Shown here: positions 44,815 through 56,806 of the stretch, one piece after another | Numbering within the stretch: position 1 is the stretch's first letter | How the letters are laid out: the number at the start of each line of letters is the position of its first letter | NCBI RefSeq assembly: GCF_001638985.1 | Contig: NW_017265139.1 | Span: 682,001-746,000, forward strand | Direction of reading: 5' to 3' | Origin: Phycomyces blakesleeanus NRRL 1555(-) | Lineage: Eukaryota > Mucoromycota > Mucoromycetes > Mucorales > Phycomycetaceae | Length of the DNA: 64,000 nucleotides | Notes under the pieces: generated by a model | Databases searched by the model: none | What the model was told of the DNA's origin: nothing | The model's input: only the letters and a program-made list of their open reading frames with translations | Made by a program: the position numbers and the translations under genes

Positions 44815-45220
44815 CTAATTTAATATATATATGTAAGCTATTGACCACCAATCTACTATATATATATATAAGTAGACAACAGCTGGTCTGCTATATATAT
44901 AAGTAGATGATAGCCGGTCTGCTATATATATATAAGTGGATGATAGCCTGTCTGCTATATATATAAGTAGATGATAGCCAGTATGATATATATATAAGCC
45001 AATAATTGGTGATCTGGTATATATAAGCCAATGATTGCCAATCTGGTATATATATAAGTAGATGATAGCTGTTCTGCTATATATATATAAGTGGATGATA
45101 GCCAGTCTGCTATATATATAAGTAGATGATAGCCAGTCTGATATATATATAAGCCAATAATTGGTGATCTGGTATATATATAAGTCAATGATTGCCAATC
45201 TGGTATATATATAAGCAAAT
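44815..45220. repeat. ~31-bp satellite array, segment 2
   Basis: Same unit as 38820-39335, with longer-range repetition of a block of several units (45000-45060 resembles 45140-45200). Interrupted at 45221 by solo LTR 2. Confidence 0.88.
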
Positions 45221-45851
45221 TGTTGTGAATGAGTATTGATTACTGCTGAATCTGAGAGTAAGACTGAAGGATAAAATAATATCCTCAGCTATTCCAGTCA
45301 AACGGATCTCCCTTTATGATATTATCTAATACACAGATCATCATACACATAATTGATTATTTTTTATTATCACCATGACATGGGATATACAAATACATAT
45401 ACATTATATATATGGCATCATTATATTTCATCTACATATTTCTTTTATTATACAAATACTTAATTGAGAGACTACAACTACAACTATCTAATATTATGAA
45501 ACATTACCCGAGTATCTGGGTCGGAATACTAAAATATTACCAATAGCATAAATGCTCTTCTTTACCAAAACTCTTGGACTGATCTGACTGGAGAAGTATC
45601 ATATCAATTGGTCTTTCCGGATCTTTCCAGAAGAACAATACTCCTGGAATATGACTCATCGTGATAAAGATTACTTAAGCACACACTGAATTACAAATTA
45701 GAAAAACATATAAATATCAGTAGATAGTTCCGTGTAGAAAGACAATCGAATTTTATCATTCTTTACTTTTCTTTTGAAATAAACAACCTACACAAGTTCT
45801 CACGAATTCTTTCGTCTATATTATATTTTGCTTTATTTTCTCCCCACAACA
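45221..45851 (+). repeat. Solo LTR 2 with CAAAT target duplication
   Basis: 631 bp, begins TGTTGTGAATGAG and ends CACAACA. Flanked by CAAAT (45216-45220, 45852-45856). Same family as 32643-33175. It contains an ACACAAGTTCTCACGAAT block shared with the other members near the 3' side. Confidence 0.93.
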
Positions 45852-45856
45852 CAAAT

Positions 45857-46940
45857 AATTACCAATCTAGTATATATATAAGTCAATGATCACTAATCTG
45901 TTATATATATAAGCGAATGATTGCTGATCTGGTATATATATAAGTCAATGATCGCCAATCTGGTATATATATAAGCCAATAATTGCCAATCTAGTATATA
46001 TAAGCCAATAATTGTCAATCTGGTATATATATAAGCTGATAACAGTCAATCTCATATATATAAGCCAATAACAATCAATCTCATATATATATAAGCCGAT
46101 AACAGCCAATCTAGTATATATATCAGCTAATAATTGCTAATCTGGTATATATATAAGCTGATGACAGCCAATCTAGTATATATATCAGCTAATGATTGCC
46201 AATCTCATATATATATATAAGTCAATGATCATCAATCTAGTATATATATAAGCTGATGACAGCCAATCTGATATATATATCAGCTAATGATTGCCAGTCT
46301 CATATATATATAAGTCAATGATCATCAATCTAGTATATATATAAGCTGATGACAGCCGATCTGATATATATATAAGTTAATGATTGCCAATCTGATATAT
46401 ATATAAGCTATTGACAGCCGATCTGCTATATATATAAAGTATTGACAGCTGATCTGCTATATATATAAGCTGATGACAGTCTATCTCAAATATATATAAG
46501 CTGATAATAGCTAATCTGATATATATATAAACTATTGATAGCCAATCTCATACATATATAAGTGGATGACAGCTGATCTTGTATATATATAAGCTGATGA
46601 CTGCCAATCTGGTATATATATAAACTAATTATTAACAATCAGATCCATATGTAAATCAATGATTGTGTATCTGATATGTATATAAACTGATAATAACTGA
46701 TCTAGTCTACATATAAAACAATAGTGGCTAATCTGCTACTTATATAAGCTAATAATAGTCAATTTTCAATTTATATAGATAAATGACAGTCAATTTATTA
46801 CTTATATAAGCTGATGACTGCATATTTGCTGCTTATATAGATAGATTACAGCTGATGCGCTACTTATATAAGTGGATAACAGACAATCTTCTATTTATAT
46901 AAGGTGACAATATCTAATTTACTACTTAGATAGACAGACA
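45857..46940. repeat. ~31-bp satellite array, segment 3
   Basis: About 33 units such as AAGCTGATGACAGCCAATCT plus a TATATATA run. Units become degenerate after 46620. The array ends directly at a CACTA terminus (46952). Confidence 0.88.
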
Positions 46941-46951
46941 ATAATCACTAT

Positions 46952-49900
46952 CACTATGGGAAAAAGGTGGTCTTTTTTGAATTTGTGACTTCATTTTTGG
47001 CCTATAATAATCAAAAAATCACTAAAAATCCAAGTTGAAACAAGAAAATCTTTGTTCTTTGAAATAGTTGATAAAAAGCAAATGAATCACTTAAAATTAA
47101 ATCTCAGAAGGGACAAATGTCCATTCTAATTAAATATCTTACATTTTTAGTAAATATATATTGGAAATGAGAAATATTGGATGTGAGAAATAAAAAAAAG
47201 AAAATATCTAAACTTTCTGCTGCTTGGATAAAATTTGTTAGGACAATTTGAAAAAAAAGAAGAATTTATTACAAAAAGAAAAAGAAACAAATTATATATC
47301 ACTTAAGGCATCAAGTGTCAATTTTGGGCCATGTTTAAGGCTAGGCCAAATGATATAATGGCTACCATTGACATTTGATGGCACCAAGCCAACCAACTCT
47401 ACAATGTCACTGGCATGAATCACTATAGTCTTTGGCTTTACTACAGATGTAATATGCAATCCATTTTTCAAATGCACACTATATATGGTTATGAGAGCTA
47501 GTGGCCATCTCTTCGAGTTGTGTACATGTTGGAAGAATATAACCATCTTTCCGAAGAAATGCTTATATCCTGGATGGTAAGAGCAGGATCTTCTGGAGTT
47601 CATGTCCACTTGTAGCTGCACATGAACATAACATGCCTCTCTTGTAAAACTTTGGTTGAATGCAGCATCAATAACACAACCATTAAGATAGGCCTTGTGG
47701 CTTGTCTTTATGGAAGGCTCAAGCATACTACATTCTTCCCCCTTCAAATCATAAAACGTTTTAAGAAGCAATGAAAGATGAGATCTATTTTCAAAGCTAT
47801 CAAAAATTGTTAAATTCTTCAAAGGCCCCCAGAACTCAATCTCACACTCAGCATTGACAGGATCACCTCCTTCTGTAACAGGCCACCCATCAGTATATGC
47901 ACTATAAACTAGAAGGTTAGCTGGTGGAGTTTTTGTGTTTGCAACGGTTGTCAGTTCTGCTACATGCCGGGATTGCACCAGTCTGATCATGATGTTTCCA
48001 GCATTGACACTGACTTGGGAGTTACTCTTGATGGACCTGGAGTACTCACCAATGGCTCTTTCCACGGATCGTGTGCTATATGCTCTTGGCGGGCCATATA
48101 GATCAATCATCTGAGGATAATGCTGAATAATGTACTGGTTAATTGTGCACACGCCAATGTCAATATCTGCTGTAGAAAGAAGACTCTCTAGGAATAAGTT
48201 CCATTCTACAAGATTACTAAGAAAAAAGATAAATGTAAATTACTATGAAAAATGAAATAAAATATGGCATTAAACATACCTTCTTATCGAGGTTTGATCC
48301 TCTGCTGATAACTCCCAGCTCATGAGTAAATTGCATATTTGAACCAGGCCAAGTAATGCCTTTTGGGCAACTGAGTCTTGAACACGCTCTGCAACCAACG
48401 TGGGGACAACAAAGAGTAAAATGTCTGCCCAATCCACAGCTCTAAAGAAACCGGCATTCTTTGTCATGTCTCTCCAGGCACCATGCAACAATGTAGGGAT
48501 TGTGGATTTTGCAGCTACCATTGCAGCCCCAATCTCCCTTTGAGTGGCAAGAGAAAGACATAGAGGATGCTTGATTCCATACTTTCCGCGTACAAGTCCC
48601 CATACCTGTTTACTGATTCCATGGCACAGACCATGCATCTCGTCTAATGCAAAAAAAAATGGGGCAGAGAATGTTTCCATTGAGGCTAATGATGACTGAC
48701 CATTGAGCCCCTTTCTGTCTTCACTGCTTGCCAGATTGTAGTTTCTGAAACTCTCCAGTGAGCACGTCTGGGTTCCAGGCAACATGCGGAAGTACTGGCC
48801 ATGTTTAGGAGTTTGGCCCACTACGCGACAAATATGACAGCCATTCTTACTCATGTGGCCAACATGGCATGCCAGCTTTGCCAGAGCCAGAATATTGCTA
48901 GTGGTCATGAGGACATACACCTTTGCCCTAATCATCATTGCTGGTGTCTTTACTTCCATGCCTTCTGTCTGGAGCAAACAGAGATCTCTCAGGATTGGCT
49001 CAAGAAAAGACCAGATGTCACTGGGACCAGTGCAACCAGGAAGCATTGCTATTTGGATCATCCTGTTTTTCTCATAATGGATCATCAGATTCAAGTTCAA
49101 GACAGTTGCATGAACAATGGTTACTGATCCAGGTACATTGTATGGGTTGAACCCATCCATGGACAACGAAATCGCAATATTGTTTTCACCAGAAAACAGA
49201 TGCTTCATGGATTGGTATACATGACCATTGAAAACATCTGCTTTCTGCCCGTCTTAGTTGGATTGGTGGTTATGACAATAGAGCATTTCAGTTCTGGTCT
49301 TGTTATCAGCCAAACACAAAGCAAGCTGTCTGGCCAAAGGAAGCTGTACGATCAATCTCACAGGAACCCTGGTGTCACTTTCACTAGTTTGGCCATTTTT
49401 GTATCTTGCTTCACTGCATGTTACGCATGCAATATCCTTCTTGTTGTTGAACTGCATACAATCTCTGATGCAAATGTCGTATCCGTCTGCTTTGATATCC
49501 AAGAAGTGCTCAAGAAGCTTGTTTCCAAGGTGTGGACTGCATGCTTGGTACATAATATGGATAGAACAAACAAGGATTTGGTTGAAGTGTTCTACAATCT
49601 TTTTGTGGGCTCGACAAGAAATTCCGAACTCTTAGATCAACTGCATTAACACAAGATTTTTTTTATCATTGTTTCTGGGAACAGGAAAAGGCTGGCTAAA
49701 ATCAAAAAACTAGCAAGTGTGTGATGTCTTCAATTTTGTTCATGACATTCTCGCATTTGTCTCCAACAACATACTATAGTAAGATAAATAATAATAAGTA
49801 TGATTATCATGATATGTGTATTGATGTATCTCATCATGGACTCATCATCTTCAGTACTGTCAATGATATTCATATCCTCATTACTGCTTATGTTAATGTT

Positions 49901-50345
49901 TTTTCTGTTGGTTTATCAAAGTATACAGCTAATTAACATACTGTTTATCATTTTGTGATTTGTTTTTTATAAGATTACTCAAAAGCCAAGCTAGAAATCA
50001 TTGCTGATATAGACTGACTTTGCTCAGGAAGAGAGACAGTTTAGGAAACTTTGACATTGGCAAATAATTCTGTTCTATTTGTTATATATTATTCAGAACA
50101 GCGTTTATATATTTGACTGTTATTAAAAGTTGACTTGCAAGTATGGCATTGATAATGAGAGGCTTTTATAATTTTGGATATTTTTGAGGTAGATAAAAAA
50201 ACTTTGCTATATAAGTAAGAATAGAATTAATTACTTTCTGAATGTATATCTTTATACTTAAGTATATCAAGACAATGATGTTGTATGTATTCTGAATATA
50301 TGCTTGAGATCTTAAATAAGTATCTTTATGTCATTAGTGAAGTTA
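46952..50345. mobile_element. CACTA-type element B, truncated
   Basis: The left end CACTATGGGAAAAAGGTGG is at 46952. Homology to element A runs through the left arm, the tnp2 gene and its upstream region to about 50345 (35630 in A), then stops. The accessory ORF and right terminus are missing. Confidence 0.78.
47292..50190 (-). pseudogene. tnp2-type transposase, CACTA copy B
   Basis: The longest continuous parts are 49208-48270 (312 aa, LSMDGFNPYNVPGSVTIVH to LLMSWELSAEDQTSIRR) and, after a 63-nt intron at 48217-48279 (GTATGT...CTTAG, phase 2), 48216-47292 (SNLVEWNLFLESLL to LTLDALSDI). Motifs: HVGHMSKNGCHICRVVGQTP (Cys/His cluster), FFALDEMHGLCHGISKQ, GYKHFFGKMVIFFQHVH. Upstream a TAA (49254-49256) interrupts HNHQSN/DGQKADVF where copy A is open. 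The first codon of the finger exon is ATA instead of ATG near 50190, and stops lie in the 5' part. The C-terminal half is intact. Confidence 0.8.
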
Positions 50346-50791
50346 CTGAATTTTTCATATTTGATTGCAGTTTATAAAAATAAGTTTACAGTTTTTTAAA
50401 AAAAGTTGCGGTTTATAAAAAAAAGTTTGCTTTTTTTTTGAATCAGTTTGCTGCCACACAGAAAACTAATTTGCATTCTATCCTACTAAATTTGCATATT
50501 TCTTTTTTAATTTGCATTTTTAATTTGCACTTTTAATTTTTACTTTGGCCTCAATTTGCAAAACTTGTTCACACAAAATGTAGATATAAATTGTGATAAA
50601 AAACCTAAATTGCTTATTACTTTTTATTTTCTACATTTCTGTGTTTTGCCTGCTGATATACACTTTTTCAGATATTATTTGTACAAAAATAAAAATTGAT
50701 TTGTTGAAAAAATAGAATTTACCAAATGCATCAAAAAAGATGAATTAAGAAAAGAAATGACAGAAAATTGTACCAAGTTTTATATTTATTC

Positions 50792-50957
50792 CACTACGGG
50801 AAAAAAGGGGCGTTTTTTGTAATTGTGACTTCGTTTTTGGCCTATCATAATTAAAAAATCATCAAAAAATCAAAATGAAACAAAAAACTCTCTATTTTTT
50901 GAAATAGCTGACAAAAAGTAAATTGACTACCTAGAATAAAATCTCAGAAGAGATAAA
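50792..50957 (+). mobile_element. CACTA terminal fragment
   Basis: CACTACGGGAAAAAAGGGG followed by the arm sequence GTGACTTCGTTTTTGGCC seen in elements A and B. It is cut off at mariner copy 3 (TA at 50958-50959) and does not resume beyond 56244. Confidence 0.8.
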
Positions 50958-51467
50958 TACTGGTTTTATCCATTCAATTGGTGCCCATTTCCATCTAATT
51001 AGCATCTGTTTTCATCTAATTAGAACCCATTGATATCTGATTGGCTTCCATAGAAATTGAATTTGTATCCATTGCCAACTGAATTTGCTCCCCCCCTTTT
51101 ACTATTGGCGGAAGGATACATGGCACTCAAATTTTTTATCCTTACGCCTTACAATTTTTTTTATATAACCGTAGTATTTTTTTTATATAACCATAATACT
51201 TTTTTTTTTGTAAACGCCATATTTTTTTTTATATAACTGCCATATTTCTTTTATATAAGTGCCAAACGCCTAATGTAATAGCACTTCAATATATGTAGAT
51301 CTTTCTACAAAGATATGTCATAGAAAATATCTATAGAGAGAACTAACAGAATATGCAAACTTTTCTCCAGATTACTTTGTTGAAGTTAAATACCTTACTG
51401 CAGTTATAAGATAATAAAGCAAGTATCTCATTATAATAATTATGTTAAAATTGAAAATGCAATGATA

Positions 51468-51851
51468 TTATTTGTATTCTTTCTTTATTGCAGAGTAAGT
51501 TTCAAATAAAAGATTCATTTTTTTGTCACTTGTAGCCTCCTTGTTGTTTTTAATGAAAAAAACAACTGGAGACTTTCTCCACTTCAAAATATAGCTACCA
51601 GCAGTTGTTTGTTTCATATTTACTATCTTGCTGGCTTTTTCGATAGTTAATCCCCTTATGAAGTAGAGATAAAGAAGATTTTTTATATCTTTATCCGTAG
51701 GCTTTTGATATTGCCCTCTACTTTTTTTGGGGGTTTCGTCTGTTGTTGATGGGGCAGAACTTTTTGGATCTTCTGGCATTTCAGGCTCTTCAAGCTCTTC
51801 CATGCTTTTTTCAAAGGCACTGTTATATTCTTCAAGTTTTTCATGTAACAT
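51468..51851 (-). CDS. HTH accessory protein of mariner-like element, copy 3 (intact)
   Basis: 127 aa, the same protein as at 43775-44158: acidic N-terminus, basic PKKSRGQYQKP patch, HTH-like LTIEKASKIVNMKQTTAG. It is divergent from the transposase at 54069. The ORF is preserved in both young copies while the transposase carries a stop. Confidence 0.85.
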   Translation of the reverse strand: MLHEKLEEYNSAFEKSMEELEEPEMPEDPKSSAPSTTDETPKKSRGQYQKPTDKDIKNLLYLYFIRGLTIEKASKIVNMKQTTAGSYILKWRKSPVVFFIKNNKEATSDKKMNLLFETYSAIKKEYK

Positions 51852-53044
51852 TGTAGGGTTTTCTGATAATAAAAGGTGAAAAAATAAAGAAATAGGAAGA
51901 TATGTTAAAGTGACATATTTTATATAAATATAGTTATATCTAGCACATAGCAGTTATAATTAAATAGTAATTACTTAAGATGCAAGATAAAAATCAGAAC
52001 ACAAGTTGAAGCAGCAAGAATAGATGTAAAGAAGATTGAGTTGTTGTTAAATAGTATTAGTCATTATATTTTCAGCTTTTTATATCAAAAAATAATATTC
52101 CAAGGTCCACTAAATAAAGTAGTACAAATTGAACTCAAGGAGATAAAAAATAAATAGGACAATATATTACCCGCAGCCATAAATTTATTATAAACATTCT
52201 TTTTTAAAAGAGATATCCTAATTCTCTCTCTTTCCATTTGGTGTTTATATACCAAAACTGTTTATTTCTCTTCTTAAATCAGCAATAAATCTCATTCTCA
52301 TGCTCACTTCAACAACTAAATATTACTCTGACAATGAAAACACTGCCTAAAGCTCTACACCTCATGGATTTTTTTATTATTTCCAGATCACATTATGTTT
52401 CTGTATGTAAATAAAGCCTATACCTCGGAGTCATTGATATTAATCTCTAAATAATCTATAGTATTTTGAACAAAAGCTATAAATCTGAAAAGAAAACGTG
52501 ACGATTCAACCCTCCACCTACAAAGAAACTACAAGATCAAACATCTACCTGTACGATAGGAACCAGTCTACACATATTCATAATGCTTTTAAGTGCATTT
52601 CACCGACTATACTTTTTCGAAATCCAACAGTAGAATTCACTCTACCGACCACACAAAAACTTGCCAATTTTTATCTCAAATATCCAGTAATCTGATTGAC
52701 TACCACAGCAATTGTATTTCTTATGAACCTGGTCCTACACAAGCATCTAATACCATTACAAAAAAGAATCCAAAAATGCTATATTTATTCAGCACCTGCT
52801 CCAACCATTTTACAATGTCAGAATCCTGATCTTCTTAATATCAAACTCAACAACTCTTTGTAATCTGCACTCGAAACAAGTAAATGTCCAACAATCTGTT
52901 AAACAACTGAAAGCGGTCCAAGAATTATGCTTTGCTCACAATACTACCCGATCTCAATTTTGGAAACCCTCATGATACAAAATACCAAAAAAAACCCAAA
53001 TATTACACACACAAAAACAGTAACAAAAAATAGCACAAGCTCAT

Positions 53045-53352
53045 GACAAAAAAAAGAAATAAAAAAAGAGATGAAAAAAAAAGAGATGAAAAAATAAAAA
53101 AAATAAAAAAAAAAAATAAAAAAAAATAAAAAATAAAAAAAAAAAAAATAAAAAAAAAAATAAAAAAAAATAAAAAAAAGAAATAAAAAAAAAGAAAAAA
53201 AAAGAAATAAAAAAAAAAGAAATAAAAAAAAAAAGAAATAAAAAAAAAGAAATAAAAAAAATAGAAATAAAAAAAAAAAGAAATAAAAAAAAAGAAATAA
53301 AAAAAATAGAAATAAAAAAAAGAAAAAAAAAGAGAAATAAAAAAAAGAAAAA
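53045..53352. repeat. A-rich low-complexity tract (copy 3)
   Basis: Same as in copy 2, inverted. No coding value. Confidence 0.85.
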
Positions 53353-54068
53353 TGTAATAGCAATTTTAAAAATAATTCTCCAAATAGTATAACTAGCATT
53401 TTTATTCATAAATTTTTATAATATACATAACCATTTTTTCGCAAATAATTTCTGAAAAACTGAAAGTCTCAATAACTGAAAATAAAATGATATCTTACTG
53501 CAAGAAATTTCTGAAAAACTGAAAAACTGAAAAACTGAAAAACTGAAAGTCTCAATAACTGAAAAAATGAAAGTCTCAATAACTGAAAAACTGAAAATCT
53601 TAATAACTGAAAATAAAATGGTATCTAACCGCAGAAATTTCTGAAAAACTGAAAATCTCAATAACTGAATTTCGAGCTTTTCCTTGGCTCTATACAAAAA
53701 AAAACTTTCTTTTTTTTTTATTTTTTTTTTATTTTTTTTTTGGTTGGGCAAACCCATGAGGAGAAATCCCACCCCTTCCTTCGAGACAGAGGACAGGACA
53801 CCATAAAGGCTCTGGTAGCACTGTAAATTGGCTAATAAAATAAATGTTCTTAAAAGTGTGAAGAAGCTTAATATGTAAACATTCATTATTCTTCAACACG
53901 TTCTTTATCCAAATATATTAAGACAACAGGACAAGACTATACCTTGGTAGAAACGTTTAAGTTATTAAAATATATTTTTTTTTGGTATATATACCCCAGT
54001 GTCTTAATAAAAGTTTCTCAGTTATCTTTCTTCCTCGATTTTAACACCCTTTTTATTTTCAAAAAAAA

Positions 54069-55601
54069 ATGTCTACTTCCAACAACTCCCTCGAATTTGT
54101 TATGGACAAGCACTGTGAAATGGTCAGTCACAGCGGTTCTGCAGACCAAACCCAGTTTTCTGGAATTGCTTTCGACCCCTTGTGCGATTTCAACCAAGAG
54201 ATTGTCGACAAAATGCATGGAGAAGTTGTACTCCGATCTGTGACAGATGTCTTTGTCAACCATGCCGATATGGAATGGACCCGTACCTCGGCCAGAAACC
54301 CAGCAGTCACAAACCTCCTCAGTCTCAAAAGTTTCCTGCCAACCGAAGTCAACAAGGCCACAACCAAGACAATTGTTGCACAGAAGCCGAAGACGAATCT
54401 GCCGGAGAAGGTCGATCCTGATTCTGTTCCCACTGCAGAAAGCATAGGTCGAGGTTCGTACCGAAAGTACAACCAAAACCAGGTGAACAAGCTCTTCTCC
54501 TTGGTTTTCTCGGAAAACCAGACTGCTGCTGCCACTGCCAGGGAAACGGGGATCAATGTCCGGACTGCCCAGAACTATGTCAGGCTGGCCAGAGAGAAGA
54601 TCCAGGCCGATTTTGATGCTGCCACAGTGGAGACTGATGAGTCCAATGGGCTGGAGACGATGGAGGTTGAGGAGGTTTCTGCGCCTAAAGAATGAAAATA
54701 TGGCAACCAAAAGTTGTTCCAGGTGCACTCTGCTTTTTTTTTGAAGTTTTTCGAAAATAAACCATATGCTACCTTGGAACAAGCAAGGATAGCTGTCTTG
54801 GAAGAGTTCTCTGGGCTGCAGATTACCAAATCAGCAATCCAGAAGCACTTGGTGAAGAAGTGTGCCCTGACGATAAAGAAGTTGGAGAAGCTGCCTGAGA
54901 AGAGAGACGACACCAACACAATTGAGATGAGACGAGACCGCATTTTGGAGTGGCAACAACTTGCGGATTTCAACTATCTGTCGAACTGTGTGTTCATCGA
55001 TGAAGCAGACTTCAACATGCACATCAAGAGAACTTTTGGCCGTTCCGTCAGTGGCACCCCAGCAAAGACAACTGTCCCGACGCAGAGAGGTGTGTCCATC
55101 ACCATCCTTGGTGCAATGTGCGAGAGAGGGATCGTCAGCCTCTCGTTGAAGAAACCCACTGCAGTCGCAACCAAGAAGAAGAGAAAGTTGGACATCTACA
55201 CCAACGTTGAGATGAACGGTCAAATTGGCACCAGAACCCAGCACTACCTCGACTTTCTTAGTCATACAATGGACGTTCTGGACAGCCAGGGTATGCAAGG
55301 ACGTTATCTCATCATGGATAATGCTCCTATCCATAAGGCTGATGAGGTGAAAAACTTTATTTCTTCCCGTGGGTACAAGTGTGCATATCTTCCTGTGTAT
55401 TCACCTTTCCTGAATCCAATTGAGAAAATGTGGTCCAAGATCAAGTTTGGTGTCCGCAGAGAAGAGATTACAGAGTCAGATGGGCTCATCTTAAGGATTA
55501 CAGAATCAGCTAAGACTGTCACCCTTTCGGACTGTTTGGGTTGGATTAACCATGCCATTTCATTCTTTCCTCGCTGTTTGAACAGAGAGCGAAAGCTTTA
55601 A
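54069..55601 (+). pseudogene. DD34E transposase, copy 3 (one nonsense codon)
   Basis: 510 amino-acid codons from ATG 54069 (MSTSNNSLEF). Asp ~311 in FIDEADFN (54999-55001), Asp ~417 in MDNAPIHK (55317-55319) and Glu ~452 in NPIEKMWS (55422-55424). TGA at 54693-54695 is the sole break, identical to copy 2. The pieces before and after the stop are 208 and ~302 codons. Confidence 0.93.
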
Positions 55602-56249
55602 GTATGTCTTTTATGTCTATTTAAGCTCTTTACACTCTATGTCTTTTTTTATTTTATTTTTATTTTTTACTACTTTATGTCCCTTTTTTTCTTATTTTTT
55701 TTTTACTACTTTATATCCCTCTTTTTCTTATTTTTTTTTACCACTTTATGTCCCTCTTTTTTTATTTATTTTACTGCTTTATGCTTTTCTTTTTTTATTA
55801 CTTTGTATTTCATTATATCTTACTTCTTATTATGTGTTCTATTTCTCTATCAACTAATTATGCCTAATAAAAATATCCATGTTTTATGCCAAAAAAATAC
55901 GACGTTTACAAAAAAAAATACTACGGTTATATAAAAAAAATTCGACGTTTACAAAAAAAAATACGACGTTTACAAAAAAAAAGTACGACGTTTACAAAAA
56001 AAATACTACAGTTATATACAAAAAATTGTAAGGCGTAAGAATAAAAAATTTGAGTGCCATGTACCCTTCCGCCAATAGTAAAAGGGAGGGGGCAAATTCA
56101 GATGGCAATAGGAGCAAATTCAGTTGGTAATGAATGCAAATTCAATTTCTATGGAAGCCAATCAGATGTCAATGGGTTCTAATTAGATGGAAACAGATGC
56201 TAATTAGATGGAAATGGGCGCCAATTAAATAGATAAAACCAGTATTGAA

Positions 56250-56345
56250 ATAAACTTAGACGAACAGGGTTTTCCTTCTTTTCATAGTATGGTTATTGCT
56301 TCTTAAACTGTCCCAATGAGGACAACCAGTCTACCTCGTATATAT
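56250..56345 (-). repeat. Dispersed ~100-bp repeat (partner of 30235-30345)
   Basis: Starts within a few bases of mariner copy 3 and is the reverse complement of the earlier stretch with ~10% mismatches. Confidence 0.7.
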
Positions 56346-56806
56346 ATAAATTCTCAGAACTAATATTATTTCATTTAAAAAATGTAAAGACATGTAGACT
56401 ATATAAAAATACTATCATTAAAGCAGACAAAATTGATCTTCTAATTACTTCTTTAAAATAGTTCGATAATAAAATATTAAAGAAAGAAAAGAACAAAAAT
56501 AATACTGAAATATCTGTTTAATAACAGATGTCAAATGCCAAAAAGTGGGATCTATCTAATAGATATAAAAGCTAATACTTCTGTTTTTTTAATGCATTTA
56601 AAATGATTAAATTTTATTTTCTTTATTCATGAAGATATATTATTTTCTTTTGACATAACAGCATGTTGTGTCTAGATCCACCTTGAATTTCTGTCTATAT
56701 TCTGGGATCTATCTACTATATCAGACTCTTCTAAATATTCTGTCTTCTTCAGGCATTCAACTTCAGCTTTCTCTCTATCTTTCCATTAACACTTGGCTTC
56801 CTGAGA
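56346..56806. other. AT-rich spacer
   Basis: No supportable feature. Confidence 0.4.

Larger units (their letters stand above)
50960..56242 (+). mobile_element. Large Tc1/mariner-like element, copy 3
   Basis: 5,283 bp flanked by TA (50958-50959, 56243-56244). Orientation as copy 1, inverted to copy 2. The left TIR lacks one 22-bp unit that the right TIR keeps. Confidence 0.93.

Noticed and set aside
44815..45218. Repetitive Tyr/Ile-rich minus-strand ORFs that look like a repeat protein
   Set aside because: They are the ~31-bp satellite read in frame over three-unit periods; nothing indicates translation.
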